Origin: Halothiobacillus sp.
Lineage (GTDB): Bacteria; Pseudomonadota; Gammaproteobacteria; Halothiobacillales; Halothiobacillaceae
DNA: 36,697 nucleotides
Direction: 5' to 3'
Assembly (NCBI GenBank): GCA_024636015.1
Contig: JAGXHU010000075.1
Location: forward strand, 1-36,697
Every line of letters starts with the position of its first letter. Positions within the stretch are counted from its first letter, which is position 1. Both the position numbers and the translations under genes were made by a program. The notes below the pieces were generated by a model. The model was not told where the DNA came from, did no database searches, and saw only the letters and a list, made by a program, of their open reading frames with translations. Of the stretch, positions 1 to 8,492 are shown piece after piece.

Positions 1-24
1 AGCCAGGATCAAACTCTTCACTTA
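1..24 (-). rRNA. rrs: 16S ribosomal RNA, 5' end only (partial)
   Basis: Bases 1-20 are the exact complement of the universal 16S start motif (TGAAGAGTTTGATCCTGGCT). The rRNA gene therefore runs leftward out of the window. By alignment with the E. coli 5' end, the mature terminus should lie near base 24. Only about 24 nt of some 1,540 are present, so taxonomy cannot be read from it. Confidence 0.9.
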
Positions 25-42
25 ATAAAGCTAGAAGCTGAT

Positions 43-72
43 CCTGTCATTACATTTTATTGTCTTGACAGG
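43..72 (-). repeat. Inverted repeat in the 16S leader
   Basis: CCTGTCA (43-49) and TGACAGG (66-72) form a perfect 7-bp stem just upstream of the mature 16S end. Pre-rRNA leaders carry such stems as processing or folding elements. Pairing with the 3' side of 16S cannot be checked because that part is outside the window. Confidence 0.4.
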
Positions 73-129
73 TCACCTATGTTTTCTGGATCCCCAGACA
101 ACACAAGCACCCACACAAATCATCTTAAA

Positions 130-140
130 TTCTTAAAGAT
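130..140 (-). promoter_or_regulatory. boxA-like antitermination site in the rrn leader
   Basis: The minus strand reads ATCTTTAAGAA. This contains the CTTTAA core of the rrn boxA consensus (TGCTCTTTAACA), at a suitable distance between the promoters and 16S. In rRNA operons boxA recruits NusB/NusE to prevent Rho termination. The match is partial. Confidence 0.4.
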
Positions 141-203
141 TTCTACCTAACCCTTCCGGCTAGGTTACCGTCGCTGCTTCAGCTCCGGTTCAAAGGAGGG
201 CGT

Positions 204-231
204 ATTCTATACGCTTCGTTTCGCTTGTCAA
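204..231 (-). promoter_or_regulatory. rrn promoter, proximal (P2-like)
   Basis: Minus strand: -35 TTGACA (226-231), 16-nt spacer, -10 TAGAAT (204-209). The sequence just downstream (ATACGCCCTCC) is almost identical to that downstream of the second promoter about 100 bp upstream. This gives the tandem-promoter layout typical of rRNA operons. The GC-rich discriminator fits control by ppGpp and DksA. Confidence 0.75.
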
Positions 232-303
232 CACCTTTTTACCAGCGCCGAAACCTTCTCTCCTCCACCCCTGACGCGCTCTTAGCTCGTCAAGGGAGGG
301 CGT

Positions 304-331
304 ATGCTACACCCATTTTTCTTTGTGTCAA
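304..331 (-). promoter_or_regulatory. rrn promoter, distal (P1-like)
   Basis: Minus strand: -35 TTGACA (326-331), 16-nt spacer, -10 TAGCAT (304-309), then the same ATACGCCCTCC discriminator block as the proximal promoter. The -35 lies only 22 bp from the 3' end of the upstream tRNA-Lys gene. Just downstream, at 268-296, is an imperfect inverted repeat (CCCCTGACG / CGTCAAGGG). Confidence 0.75.
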
Positions 332-353
332 CCACTTTGATTGGCACTAAATT

Positions 354-429
354 TGGTGGGTCGTGCGGGATTCGAACCTGCGACCAATTGATTAAAAGTC
401 AACTGCTCTACCAACTGAGCTAACGACCC
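354..429 (-). tRNA. tRNA-Lys (anticodon TTT)
   Basis: This is a 76-nt cloverleaf nearly identical to enterobacterial tRNA-Lys. The acceptor begins GGGTCGT, the D-arm is GCTCAGTTGGTAGAGC, and the T-loop is GTTCGAATC. Anticodon TTT is at bases 396-394. The 3' CCA is encoded (354-356 read TGG on the plus strand). A tRNA-Lys downstream of queC is a familiar gammaproteobacterial arrangement. No terminator lies between it and the rrn promoters. Confidence 0.97.
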
Positions 430-444
430 GTTCGTGAGGTGGGC

Positions 445-472
445 ATTTTACACACAGAGAACAATCGCGCAA
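445..472 (-). promoter_or_regulatory. Promoter of tRNA-Lys
   Basis: Minus strand: -35 TTGCGC (467-472), 16-nt spacer, -10 TAAAAT (445-450), followed by a GC-rich stretch and the tRNA 15 bp later. The position and discriminator suit a stable-RNA promoter. Confidence 0.6.
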
Positions 473-495
473 GGGGTTTTTCCCCCTCGATTGGA

Positions 496-1197
496 TCACT
501 GATAGACAGTAGCGTCTGACAACCCTGCTTCATCAAAGCCTTGCCGCCTATAATGGCAGGCATCGCAACGACCGCAAGCACGCCCCTCAAGGTCTGGGTT
601 GTAGCAAGATACGGTCTGGCGGTAGTCCACTCCTAGCCGAGCGCCCATCTGAATAATTTGCGCCTTGGTCAGATATTGCAGCGGAGCGATAATCCGAAAC
701 GGCGCGGTTTCGGCGCCTGCCGCCGTTGCCAGGTTCGCCACGCGCTCAAACTGAGCGATGAATTCTGGCCGGCAATCCGGATATCCCGAATAATCGACCG
801 CATTAACGCCAATAAATATGTGTCGTGCACCCAGAACCTCCGCCCAACCCAGCGCAAAGGAAAGAAACGTAAGATTCCGCGCAGGCACATAAGTAATAGG
901 GACTTCATTATTGGTACGCTGCTGAAAATCCGGCACGGCCAAGGATTCATCCGTTAACGCGGAACCGCCCATGCCGTTCAGGTCGATACGAATGATCTTG
1001 TGATCACGGGCTTTCATGTGACTGGCGATACGATTGGCCGCAACCAATTCGGCCTTGTGGCGCTGCCCATAGTCGAAGCTGATCGCAAACACGTCGTACC
1101 CTTCGCTCTGGGCGAGCGCCGCAACAGTCGCGGAGTCGAGTCCGCCCGACAATAAAACGACAGCCTTGGGTCGCACGTGCTCAGTGTCCAGGTTCAT
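496..1197 (-). CDS. queC: 7-cyano-7-deazaguanine synthase QueC
   Basis: QueC converts 7-carboxy-7-deazaguanine, ammonia and ATP into preQ0, the precursor of queuosine in tRNA. The 233-residue protein has the PP-loop ATP-binding motif SGGLDS at residues 17-22. Near the C-terminus is the zinc-binding set Cys198, Cys208, Cys211 and Cys214 (C-x9-C-x2-C-x2-C). Length is normal for the family. The ATG follows a GGGGG stretch that serves as ribosome binding site. The start overlaps the end of queE by 17 bp, so the two are translationally coupled. It is the last gene of the minus-strand ruv-tol-que run, 66 bp before tRNA-Lys. Confidence 0.97.
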   Translation of the reverse strand: MNLDTEHVRPKAVVLLSGGLDSATVAALAQSEGYDVFAISFDYGQRHKAELVAANRIASHMKARDHKIIRIDLNGMGGSALTDESLAVPDFQQRTNNEVPITYVPARNLTFLSFALGWAEVLGARHIFIGVNAVDYSGYPDCRPEFIAQFERVANLATAAGAETAPFRIIAPLQYLTKAQIIQMGARLGVDYRQTVSCYNPDLEGRACGRCDACHYRRQGFDEAGLSDATVYQ

Positions 1198-1870
1198 TCC
1201 CCCAAATCATCTTGTGCAGTTGAAGCTGACAGCGCATGCGATGAGCACTACCCAGAACCCATTCGGCCAGCTGCAAAGGCTCAACCGCCCCAAAAACCGG
1301 CGAAACCAGCACGTCAAACCGCTCATCTAGTACATACTCGCGGACCATCTGCTCCGCCCATTGAAAGTCCTGCGCACTGCCGATGACGATCTTTATCTCA
1401 TCAGACGGCTTCAGATGATCCAAATTCTGCATCAGATTTCGCATCACCTCCCCCGAACTGGGGGTTTTCAAATCCATCACAATGCGAACACGCGGATCAA
1501 CGCCTGAAATATCAAGAGCACCGCTCGTTTCTAGACTGACGGCATGCCCCTGGTCACATAACTCGGACAGCAGGAGCAAACAGGCGGGCTGAGCCAGCGG
1601 CTCACCACCCGTCACACACACGTGTCGTGTTCGGTGCCCTACTACCTGCTCCACAATGGCATCAATGCCAAATCGCTGCCCGCCAGAAAACGCATATGCC
1701 GTGTCACAGTAGACGCAGCGCAAAGGGCAGCCAGTCAGACGAACGAAAACAGTGGGCCAGCCAACACTGTTGGATTCACCCTGCAGCGAACGGAATATCT
1801 CCGTCACGCGCACTTGTGGCGCTGGCAAAGCCGCTACATCACCCTCAGCGATCAATTCGGCAGCCTTCAT
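1181..1870 (-). CDS. queE: 7-carboxy-7-deazaguanine synthase QueE (radical SAM)
   Basis: QueE is a radical SAM enzyme that contracts 6-carboxytetrahydropterin to 7-carboxy-7-deazaguanine, the step before QueC. The 229-residue protein has the CxxxCxxC cluster motif CPLRCVYC (Cys48, Cys52, Cys55), which binds the 4Fe-4S cluster. It also has the substrate-loop motif GES (31-33) and the SAM-contacting TGGEP (89-93). The start ATG shares bases with the cpoB stop (ATGA overlap) and its 3' end overlaps queC. This co-translation is the usual arrangement in gammaproteobacteria that place queE-queC behind the tol genes. The other queuosine genes are not in the window. Confidence 0.96.
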   Translation of the reverse strand: MKAAELIAEGDVAALPAPQVRVTEIFRSLQGESNSVGWPTVFVRLTGCPLRCVYCDTAYAFSGGQRFGIDAIVEQVVGHRTRHVCVTGGEPLAQPACLLLLSELCDQGHAVSLETSGALDISGVDPRVRIVMDLKTPSSGEVMRNLMQNLDHLKPSDEIKIVIGSAQDFQWAEQMVREYVLDERFDVLVSPVFGAVEPLQLAEWVLGSAHRMRCQLQLHKMIWGNEPGH

Positions 1871-2805
1871 CGTTTCTCCGCGGTCATTCGCGAGAGACGC
1901 TGCTTGGCCAGATTAGCCGCCTGGCTGTCCGGGTACTGACTCATGACTTTCTGAAAAATACTACGGGCCTGACTGTTCTTATTTTCGTCGTACGCGATGT
2001 AGCCCGTTTTCAGGAGCGCATCGGGCACGCGGTCGCTTTTCGGGAAGTCAGTCAAAATCTTCTGATACGACGCGTCCGCCTGAGTGCGCTTCTGCAATAC
2101 ATAGTAGGTCTCACCTTGCCAGAACAGCGCGCTGGGCGTCCATTGTCCCTGGGGGGCTACATTGATCGCCGCCTGGAAGCCGGTAATCGCTTGCTCATAA
2201 TGCCCCTCTTTCAACTGGGCGAATGCAGCGTTGTATAGCGTTTGTTGTTTCTCATTCTCACCAGAAGTGGGGGCAGGTGCGGTGGGCGGCGCTTGCGGAA
2301 CCGCAGGAACGGCAGCGGGCGCAGGCGGCGAAACGTTCGGAGCTGCTGCGGGTGCGACGGGCGGCTGAGCAACACCACCGGTCGCGCCACCACCCTGTTC
2401 AAGCTTGCTGATCCGATCATCAAACGCGCTGAAACCCGATTGCTGTGCTTTCTTCAGTCGATTAATCTCGTTGCCCTGCTCCTCGACCTGCCCGCGCAGA
2501 TCGCCCATCTGCTCTTGTAGACGCGAAACGTTTTCAAGCAAATTCTGAATAATTACCGCCTGCCCCGATCCCTCCGCACCCGTGCCGGCATAACTTGCCC
2601 CCAAAGGCTGAGACACGGCCGCTGTTGGCTGCGGGGTCTCGGTCGGTGTGGCTGGCTGCGCGGGCGCCGCCGGTGGCGCATCCTTGCTCTGCCCCCAACC
2701 AAGCCAGGTCGGGGGGTTCTGTGCATGTGCTGCGACCGACGCTCCTGCCATCAGCGTCAAAAGCAGTAAACGACTCAAGGCATGCGGTTTGATCTGGTTC
2801 ATCAT
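1867..2805 (-). CDS. cpoB: Cell division coordinator CpoB (YbgF), tol-pal associated
   Basis: CpoB is a periplasmic protein that links peptidoglycan synthesis by PBP1b with the Tol machine during outer-membrane constriction. The 312-residue protein begins with a signal peptide ending near AAHAQ (about residue 29). A coiled-coil trimerisation segment follows at roughly 85-135 (leucine and glutamine rich). A long Pro/Ala-rich linker spans about 137-185, and C-terminal TPR repeats begin near 190 (the segment LYNAAFAQLKEGHYEQAI is typical). The start could be either of two adjacent ATG codons (2805 or 2802). It lies 45 bp behind tolB, where pal would normally intervene, and its stop overlaps the queE start. 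Confidence 0.93.
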   Translation of the reverse strand: MMNQIKPHALSRLLLLTLMAGASVAAHAQNPPTWLGWGQSKDAPPAAPAQPATPTETPQPTAAVSQPLGASYAGTGAEGSGQAVIIQNLLENVSRLQEQMGDLRGQVEEQGNEINRLKKAQQSGFSAFDDRISKLEQGGGATGGVAQPPVAPAAAPNVSPPAPAAVPAVPQAPPTAPAPTSGENEKQQTLYNAAFAQLKEGHYEQAITGFQAAINVAPQGQWTPSALFWQGETYYVLQKRTQADASYQKILTDFPKSDRVPDALLKTGYIAYDENKNSQARSIFQKVMSQYPDSQAANLAKQRLSRMTAEKR

Positions 2806-2850
2806 GAAATTCTCTATCAGTCGAATGGATTGACGTTCGCCAGCGACAAC

Positions 2851-4161
2851 TTACTGACTGTTATCGAGGAAAGGCCCCCAGGCGGGATCGCGAACCTTAC
2901 CCTGAGCAAATCGTAGGGTCTGACTACCTTGCCCAGCGACGGGGCTGACTTTCAGCACAGAATCGCCACCAGCCTGGGATGCATAAATCAGCATGGTGCC
3001 GTTGGGTGCAAAACTGGGCCGCTCTTCCGCGCCCCCCTGGCTGATATAGCGCAAGTCGCTACCGCCCCCTGCCAACGACTGCACGGCCACGCGGAATCCA
3101 CCATTCCCGCCCGCGAGCATCGCTAGTGTCTTGCCATCGGGCGAAACTGCCCCCCCCGCCGCATAGGACACACCAAATGTCAGGCGATGGGCGGAATGAG
3201 TCCCAACCTTCTCTTCGAAAATCTGCGGAGACCCAGACCGGTCGGACGTGAAAATCAGCGTTTGATTGTCTGGCAGCCAGGCCGCCTCGGTGTTGATCGA
3301 TCCATCACTAGTTATCTGGGTCAGATTGCGTGTATCCAGATCCACCACGTAAATATTTGGACTCCGGTACTTGGACAGGGTCAACGCGATCTTGTTGCCC
3401 TTCGGCGACCAACTCGGTGCGCCATTGATCCCCGGGAACTTGGTCAGCTGGTATCGCTGACCGGTGCGCAGATCCTGAACCCAGATGCCCGAGCGATTCC
3501 CCTCAAAGGATACATAAGCCAGCTTGGTGCCATCCGGCGACCAGGTGGGGGACATCAACGGATACGCAGAATTCAATACGGTTTGCGGATTGGCGCCATC
3601 GGAATCCGCCACCTCCAGGGTGTAGCGACGCTTTTTCAACGGACCATCCGTCTCGGTAACATAGGCGATCTTGGTGTCAAACGCCCCCGGAATCCCGGTA
3701 ATCTGCTTGAAGATGATGTCGGCAATACGGTGCGCAATACTGCGCTCGGCCGATAGTGGCGCGCTGATCACGCGGCCGGCCATTTGCTGCCCGTTGGTCA
3801 CATTGAGCAAATAGAAAGTTGCCTGATAAGTATTGCCCTGCTGCTCAACCTTGCCCACAACCAGATATTGCGCCTTGCCGGCCCGCCATTGGTCGAACTG
3901 AACTTGTTCAGGGCTCGACGGTTGACTCGGCATTTGCTCAACAGCGAGCGGCGCAAACTGCCCGGATCGCGCCAGATCCGCACGGATAATGCTGGAGAAA
4001 TCGGTACGGGTCGTCGTGGCGAAGGGCACGACGGCAATGGGCACACCACTTTCCTGCCCACCGCTGATCACGATGTTCAACTCCGCCTGACTCACTATCG
4101 GTAATGCCAACAGCACCCCGGTCAGAACCCACACACTCCAGCGTCGAATCAGCGTGTTCAT
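2851..4161 (-). CDS. tolB: Tol-Pal system beta-propeller protein TolB
   Basis: TolB is the periplasmic propeller that exchanges between Pal and TolA and powers outer-membrane constriction and integrity. A signal peptide (ending near VSQAEL) is followed by an N-terminal alpha/beta domain. WD/PD40-like propeller blades follow, with repeated motifs such as SPTWSPDGTKLAYVSFE and APSWSPKGNKIAL. I place the start at the ATG at 4161 (436 residues), preceded by AAGG at 8-nt spacing. A GTG at 4182 would add seven residues but has no visible ribosome binding site. The gene lies 77 bp after tolA. Its binding partner Pal is not encoded next to it, which is unusual. Confidence 0.96.
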   Translation of the reverse strand: MNTLIRRWSVWVLTGVLLALPIVSQAELNIVISGGQESGVPIAVVPFATTTRTDFSSIIRADLARSGQFAPLAVEQMPSQPSSPEQVQFDQWRAGKAQYLVVGKVEQQGNTYQATFYLLNVTNGQQMAGRVISAPLSAERSIAHRIADIIFKQITGIPGAFDTKIAYVTETDGPLKKRRYTLEVADSDGANPQTVLNSAYPLMSPTWSPDGTKLAYVSFEGNRSGIWVQDLRTGQRYQLTKFPGINGAPSWSPKGNKIALTLSKYRSPNIYVVDLDTRNLTQITSDGSINTEAAWLPDNQTLIFTSDRSGSPQIFEEKVGTHSAHRLTFGVSYAAGGAVSPDGKTLAMLAGGNGGFRVAVQSLAGGGSDLRYISQGGAEERPSFAPNGTMLIYASQAGGDSVLKVSPVAGQGSQTLRFAQGKVRDPAWGPFLDNSQ

Positions 4162-4238
4162 ATTCATCACCTTGAAGCTCACAATTTATTAGAAAACGAC
4201 CAAAACGGAACGGAGGCGATACAGCCTCGGAAACAAGA

Positions 4239-5291
4239 TCAAGGCTGTGAATTAGCCGTGAAGGTAAAATTAATGCTCGGCGAAAACAAGCTCATGTCGC
4301 TCGGCAAGGGCAGGGGCGAAGCTCGTTCGATCGCCTGCTGCACGGAGCGCTGGAACAGCTGATCACCCCCGCACTGCAGAATTTTGACATTGAGCACCGT
4401 GCCATCCGAGGCTTGGGAAATGCGGACATTACACGTCCACTGCGGCTGCCAGCCTGGGGGCTTGTACCATTGAGCAGTCACCTTAGCTTTGATCGCCGCG
4501 CCATAGGCATCCAGAATGCCCTTGGATTGACTTTGCTTTAGCTCGTTCTGTAGCTGCTGCTGCAAAGAGGCTTCCCTCACTTGCTGCGCCTTAGCGACAG
4601 CAGCTTTCTCAGCCTGGGCTTTGGCCGCTTTTTCCTGAGCCGCTTTGGCTGCTTTTTCCTTCTGGGCTGCCGCTTTGTCGGCCGCGGCTTTTTCAGCGGC
4701 CTGCTTGGACGCGGACTCCTTTCGCACCTGCTCGGCCTTGATTGCCGCCTGTTTAGCTGCGTCTGCAGCTGCTTTTTCCTTGGCGGCCGCTGCCAGCGCC
4801 GCTTGCTTCTCTGTATTGGCCTTGGCGGCTTCCTGCTGGATTTTCACCAAAGCCTTCTTCTGATTGTCGACGGTTTCCTGCGCCTGTTTCTGCGCCTCTT
4901 GCAGGGCCTTCAACTGCTGATCTTGCACGGCAGCCGCCTTTTGCTTTATCTCGCGCATCGCTTCAAGCTGCTGCAGGCGGGCCTGTTCCGCACGACGAGC
5001 GGCCGCAGCCTGTTCCGCCGCTGCTTTTGCCTGTTCTGCGGCGCGCTCTTGCGACTTGACCGCCTGCGCACGCTCCGTATCCTGGCTCTTCAGTCGTTTG
5101 ACCTGTTGCTCGATCGCGGCCTGGGATACCGATTGAGCTTGTATGGTCGGTTCACTGGGCGTTTTCGATGCCTCCGTCGCCGGAGAAAAAGCATGCATTT
5201 TAATCGACAGCAGGACGGCAAGCGCCAGCAGCAAGTGGAAAACAATTGCCAGCAAGACGGCAAGGGGCATTCGAGAGATCCAGCGGAACAT
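4239..5291 (-). CDS. tolA: Cell envelope integrity protein TolA
   Basis: TolA spans the periplasm and couples proton flow through TolQR to TolB-Pal. The 350-residue protein has one N-terminal transmembrane helix (about residues 9-31). A long Ala/Lys/Gln-rich helical domain follows from about 45 to 250, with dense repeats of the AAxKAxAEK type. The compact C-terminal TolA-III domain runs from about 258 to 350 and carries two cysteines (segments WTCNVRI and LQCGG), which probably form the usual disulfide. The start lies 2 nt after the tolR stop, indicating tight coupling. The low-complexity middle produces long spurious frames on the opposite strand. Confidence 0.96.
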   Translation of the reverse strand: MFRWISRMPLAVLLAIVFHLLLALAVLLSIKMHAFSPATEASKTPSEPTIQAQSVSQAAIEQQVKRLKSQDTERAQAVKSQERAAEQAKAAAEQAAAARRAEQARLQQLEAMREIKQKAAAVQDQQLKALQEAQKQAQETVDNQKKALVKIQQEAAKANTEKQAALAAAAKEKAAADAAKQAAIKAEQVRKESASKQAAEKAAADKAAAQKEKAAKAAQEKAAKAQAEKAAVAKAQQVREASLQQQLQNELKQSQSKGILDAYGAAIKAKVTAQWYKPPGWQPQWTCNVRISQASDGTVLNVKILQCGGDQLFQRSVQQAIERASPLPLPSDMSLFSPSINFTFTANSQP

Positions 5292-5293
5292 GC

Positions 5294-5743
5294 CTACTTA
5301 CCTCCCCCGGCCTGAGCGCCATCTACGGGGGTTGTGACCAGCCCCACCTTGTCGACGCCCGCCTGCTGCGCGGCCACCATGGCCTGCATGACCGAACGGT
5401 AATCGGCCGAGCCATCGCCCTTGACCAGCACTGGGACATTGGGCTTAACCTGCCGCGCGGCGATGATCAGCGGCTTGATTTCCTCAAGAGAAAGCGGCGC
5501 CTTGGGATTGGGTGCATTGCTGACAAAGTATTCACCGGCCTTGTTCACGGTAATGATCACCGGCAGATCATCTTGCGACGGCAGGGGTTTCGACGCGGCG
5601 CTGGGTGGCTGCACTTCGACACCCTGCTGCAGCATCGGCGCGGTCACCATAAAGATCACCAGCAATACCAGCATAACGTCGATGTAAGGCACGACGTTGA
5701 TTTCAGCGACCACTCGGCGGCTTCGCCGTGCACGACGATCCAT
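5294..5743 (-). CDS. tolR: Tol-Pal system protein TolR (ExbD family)
   Basis: TolR is a stator-associated subunit of the inner-membrane TolQ-TolR-TolA motor. The 149-residue protein has a basic cytoplasmic N-terminus and one transmembrane helix (about 18-38). In it lies the proton-coupling aspartate Asp22, in the segment PYIDVMLVLL. A periplasmic domain follows. The length matches the family (about 140-150). It lies 3 nt after tolQ and 2 nt before tolA. Order and partners distinguish it from an ExbD of a TonB system. Confidence 0.96.
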   Translation of the reverse strand: MDRRARRSRRVVAEINVVPYIDVMLVLLVIFMVTAPMLQQGVEVQPPSAASKPLPSQDDLPVIITVNKAGEYFVSNAPNPKAPLSLEEIKPLIIAARQVKPNVPVLVKGDGSADYRSVMQAMVAAQQAGVDKVGLVTTPVDGAQAGGGK

Positions 5744-5746
5744 GGC

Positions 5747-6424
5747 TTACTGCCCCCCGATCTGGCGCTGGAGCAATCCGAGAAACTCATCGGTAAAACG
5801 ATCGTATCGCCCAAACAGTTCGTCGATTTGCGTCGAATAGCGATTGTAGGCCACCACCGCCGGAATCGCCGCGAAGAGACCCATCGCCGTCGCGATCAGG
5901 GCTTCGGCAATCGGCGGCGCCACCGAAGCCAGCGTCGCGTTCTGCATATTCCCCAGATTCATGAAGGCGCTCATGATGCCCCAAACCGTACCGAACAAAC
6001 CGACGTACGGGCTGACAGAGCCAATCGTCGCGAGCATGTGCAGGCCCTCCTCGTAACGCTCGATCTGACGATGTAGAACCACGCGCATGGCGCGTTCCAC
6101 GCCCTCCAGCAATTCTTCGGTGCTGCGCCCTTCAGTCTGACGCAGTCGCTTGAACTCCCGGAATCCCGCTTCGAATATGGCTTCCTGGCCTTCGCGTGGT
6201 CGCGTATCCCGGCTCAGGCGATCATAAAAATCGCTCAGGCTGCCGCCACTCCAAAAACTTTCCTCGAAACGGCGCGCACGGGCACGAGCACCGCGCAGCA
6301 CAGACGATTTATGAAAAATTAATGCCCAAGAAGCCACAGAGGCGAGCAGCAAAATTAACAGGACAACCTGCACGGGCAAGCTTGCACCCAGAATGAGGTT
6401 CACGACAGACGGTTCAGTACTCAC
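5747..6424 (-). CDS. tolQ: Tol-Pal system protein TolQ (ExbB/MotA family)
   Basis: TolQ forms the pentameric channel around TolR that uses the proton motive force. The 225-residue protein has three transmembrane helices, near residues 13-36, about 133-155 and 170-192. It carries the ExbB/MotA-family segment IGSVSPYVGLFGTVWGIMSA. The start is a GTG whose bases overlap the ybgC stop (GTGA), so translation is coupled. It is the first membrane component of the tol run. Confidence 0.96.
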   Translation of the reverse strand: MSTEPSVVNLILGASLPVQVVLLILLLASVASWALIFHKSSVLRGARARARRFEESFWSGGSLSDFYDRLSRDTRPREGQEAIFEAGFREFKRLRQTEGRSTEELLEGVERAMRVVLHRQIERYEEGLHMLATIGSVSPYVGLFGTVWGIMSAFMNLGNMQNATLASVAPPIAEALIATAMGLFAAIPAVVAYNRYSTQIDELFGRYDRFTDEFLGLLQRQIGGQ

Positions 6425-6843
6425 AAACAGCAGCTCCGCAATACGTTAGGAATAGGCTTTGGCTTGAAATTTTGGGCGTTCACACAGACGATCCGGATCG
6501 TGGCTTCGGACAATACAGCCCCGTCGAAAGTTCGCTCCGCCACCTGGTGAAAGTTCATGGTGGCCGCCGACAGTTCGGTCAGCCTGCAGGATACGCGCAA
6601 TTCTTCGTTGAACTTTATCACATGCTTATATTCTATCTGCACCGAAGACACCACGAAAATCACGCCGTGTTCATCGCGCAGGACATCCTGCTCGAATCCG
6701 AGCGAGCGCAACCATTCTGTTCGGGCGCGCTCGAAGAACTTGAGATAGTTCGCGTAATAGACAACCCCGCCGGCGTCGGTATCCTCGTAGTACACGCGGA
6801 TCGGCCAGTAAAAAGGTGCCTCTTGCCCGACATTCAGACTCAC
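6421..6843 (-). CDS. ybgC: Tol-Pal associated acyl-CoA thioesterase YbgC (hotdog fold)
   Basis: YbgC hydrolyses acyl-CoA or acyl-ACP thioesters and interacts with phospholipid-synthesis proteins at the inner membrane. It almost always precedes tolQ. The 140-residue protein has the 4-hydroxybenzoyl-CoA thioesterase-type signature [15 protein letters not shown] at residues 20-34, which includes the active-site aspartate. The start is GTG and overlaps the ruvB stop by 4 bp (GTGA). The same GTGA overlap recurs at its 3' end with tolQ. The C-terminus ends with a CC pair. Confidence 0.94.
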   Translation of the reverse strand: MSLNVGQEAPFYWPIRVYYEDTDAGGVVYYANYLKFFERARTEWLRSLGFEQDVLRDEHGVIFVVSSVQIEYKHVIKFNEELRVSCRLTELSAATMNFHQVAERTFDGAVLSEATIRIVCVNAQNFKPKPIPNVLRSCCL

Positions 6844-7883
6844 GCTGAGTCCTCCGGTACCAAATCGCCGTGCGCGACGGCCCAGCTCTCGGGCGGGCGG
6901 AAACCGAAATGGGCATAGGTCAACCGTGTGGCCATCCGCCCCCGCGCCGTGCGCACCAAAAATCCCTGCTGAATCAGGTAAGGCTCCAACACATCCTCGA
7001 TCGTGTCACGTGCCTCGCCGATCGCGGCAGCAATGTTGTCCAGCCCGACGGGACCGCCATCAAACTTGTGAATCAAGGCCTCCAGCAGCCGTCGATCCTG
7101 ATGGTCGAACCCCCGCGCATCGACCTGAAGCAGGTTCAGAGCATCATGCGCGACCTGGTGGCTGATCTCGCCATTACCTCGAACCTCGGCAAAATCACGG
7201 GCGCGACGCAGCAGCCGATTGGCGATCCGAGGCGTACCACGGGATCGTTTTGCCACCTCATGCGCGCCTGCCGCATCCATCTTGACGCCCAGCAACTGGG
7301 CCGAGCGCCGGACAATCTGGGTCAGATCCTCCACCGAATAGAATTCGAGCCGCTGAATTATCCCGAAGCGATCGCGCAGGGGATTCGTCAACATGCCAGC
7401 ACGCGTCGTCGCACCCACCAAGGTAAAAGGGGGTAAATCGAGTTTAATCGAACGGGCGGCGGGCCCTTCACCGATCATGATGTCGATCTGGAAATCCTCC
7501 ATCGCAGGGTAGAGGATTTCCTCCACTACGGCGGACAGACGGTGGATTTCATCGATGAACAACACATCATGGGGTTCAAGATTCGTCAGCAGGGCAGCCA
7601 GATCGCCCGGCCGCTCCAATACAGGGCCCGAGGTGTGCTTCAGCCCGACGCCCATCTCATGGGCAATAATGTGGGCCAACGTGGTCTTGCCAAGGCCAGG
7701 CGGTCCAAAAATCAGAACATGATCAAGCGACTCGCCACGCTGGCGCGCTGCCGGAATGAATACCTGCATCTGCTCGACGACAGCCGGCTGCCCCACATAG
7801 TCAGCCAGGGTTTTGGGCCGCAGGGCGCGCTCGATGACTTCATCATCCGGGCCCGTCTCGGCCGTCACGATCCGTTCAATCAT
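6840..7883 (-). CDS. ruvB: Holliday junction branch migration helicase RuvB
   Basis: RuvB is the hexameric AAA+ motor that drives branch migration of Holliday junctions bound by RuvA. The 347-residue protein has Walker A GPPGLGKT (60-67) and Walker B LFIDEIH with Asp111-Glu112. It also has the sensor/arginine-finger region [15 protein letters not shown] and a C-terminal winged-helix DNA-binding domain. Length and order (ruvC-ruvA-ruvB) are typical. It starts 6 nt after ruvA, and its stop overlaps ybgC. Confidence 0.98.
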   Translation of the reverse strand: MIERIVTAETGPDDEVIERALRPKTLADYVGQPAVVEQMQVFIPAARQRGESLDHVLIFGPPGLGKTTLAHIIAHEMGVGLKHTSGPVLERPGDLAALLTNLEPHDVLFIDEIHRLSAVVEEILYPAMEDFQIDIMIGEGPAARSIKLDLPPFTLVGATTRAGMLTNPLRDRFGIIQRLEFYSVEDLTQIVRRSAQLLGVKMDAAGAHEVAKRSRGTPRIANRLLRRARDFAEVRGNGEISHQVAHDALNLLQVDARGFDHQDRRLLEALIHKFDGGPVGLDNIAAAIGEARDTIEDVLEPYLIQQGFLVRTARGRMATRLTYAHFGFRPPESWAVAHGDLVPEDSA

Positions 7884-7889
7884 CTTCAG

Positions 7890-8492
7890 TTACCCAGCCA
7901 TGGCTTTAAGCGCATGACGAATCAATTGCTCAACATCAAGCGAGTCGGCATCCGGGATGGATTTGACCATACGGCTTGCCTCCGCCGGTTTATAGCCCAG
8001 CGCCTCAAGCGCGCTCATAGCCTCGAACAAGGGATCGTCACCAGTAATCTGCGACATTGCCGTCGGCGCAGGGGCACCGGTCTCAAAACCCTGTGCCAAT
8101 CGGTCACGCATTTCGATAATCAGGCGTTCGGCCGTTTTTTTGCCGATACCCGGCAGGCGGACGAGCGCCGATACATCATTGCGGCGCACAGCATCAGCGA
8201 ATTCCTGCGCGTTCATGCCGGACAGGATACCCAATGCCAGCTTGGCACCCACACCGGTGACTTTCAGCAGATGCCGGAACAGCATGCGTTCGGCCTCGCG
8301 CGAGAAACCATACAGCAGAAACGCATCCTCCCGCACGACGGTATGAATCAATAGGGTCACCTCCTGGCCGGTTGCCGGCAGGTCGAACACGGTCGATAGC
8401 GGCGCTTCAACCTCATAGCCGACACCCTGCACGTCGACCAGCAGCCAGGGTGGCTGCTTGCTCACCAGTGTTCCTTTGAGTCGACCAATCAT
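7890..8492 (-). CDS. ruvA: Holliday junction DNA helicase subunit RuvA
   Basis: RuvA tetramers clamp the four-way junction and load RuvB. The 200-residue protein has the N-terminal OB-fold beginning MIGRLKGTL. It has helix-hairpin-helix segments (VTGVGAKLALGIL and LPGIGKKTAERLIIEM, about residues 79-125) and the C-terminal RuvB-contacting domain. Its ATG overlaps the ruvC stop (ATGA), and ruvB follows after 6 nt, which indicates a ruvCAB operon. Confidence 0.98.
   Translation of the reverse strand: MIGRLKGTLVSKQPPWLLVDVQGVGYEVEAPLSTVFDLPATGQEVTLLIHTVVREDAFLLYGFSREAERMLFRHLLKVTGVGAKLALGILSGMNAQEFADAVRRNDVSALVRLPGIGKKTAERLIIEMRDRLAQGFETGAPAPTAMSQITGDDPLFEAMSALEALGYKPAEASRMVKSIPDADSLDVEQLIRHALKAMAG

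Noticed and set aside
3187..3756. Plus-strand frame of 189 residues opposite tolB
   Set aside because: It is a shadow of the TolB propeller codons, with no start signal or family match.
4581..5315. Long plus-strand frame (244 residues, Leu/Arg/Cys rich) opposite tolA
   Set aside because: It mirrors the Ala/Lys/Gln repeat region of TolA. The composition is artefactual and no family is recognisable.
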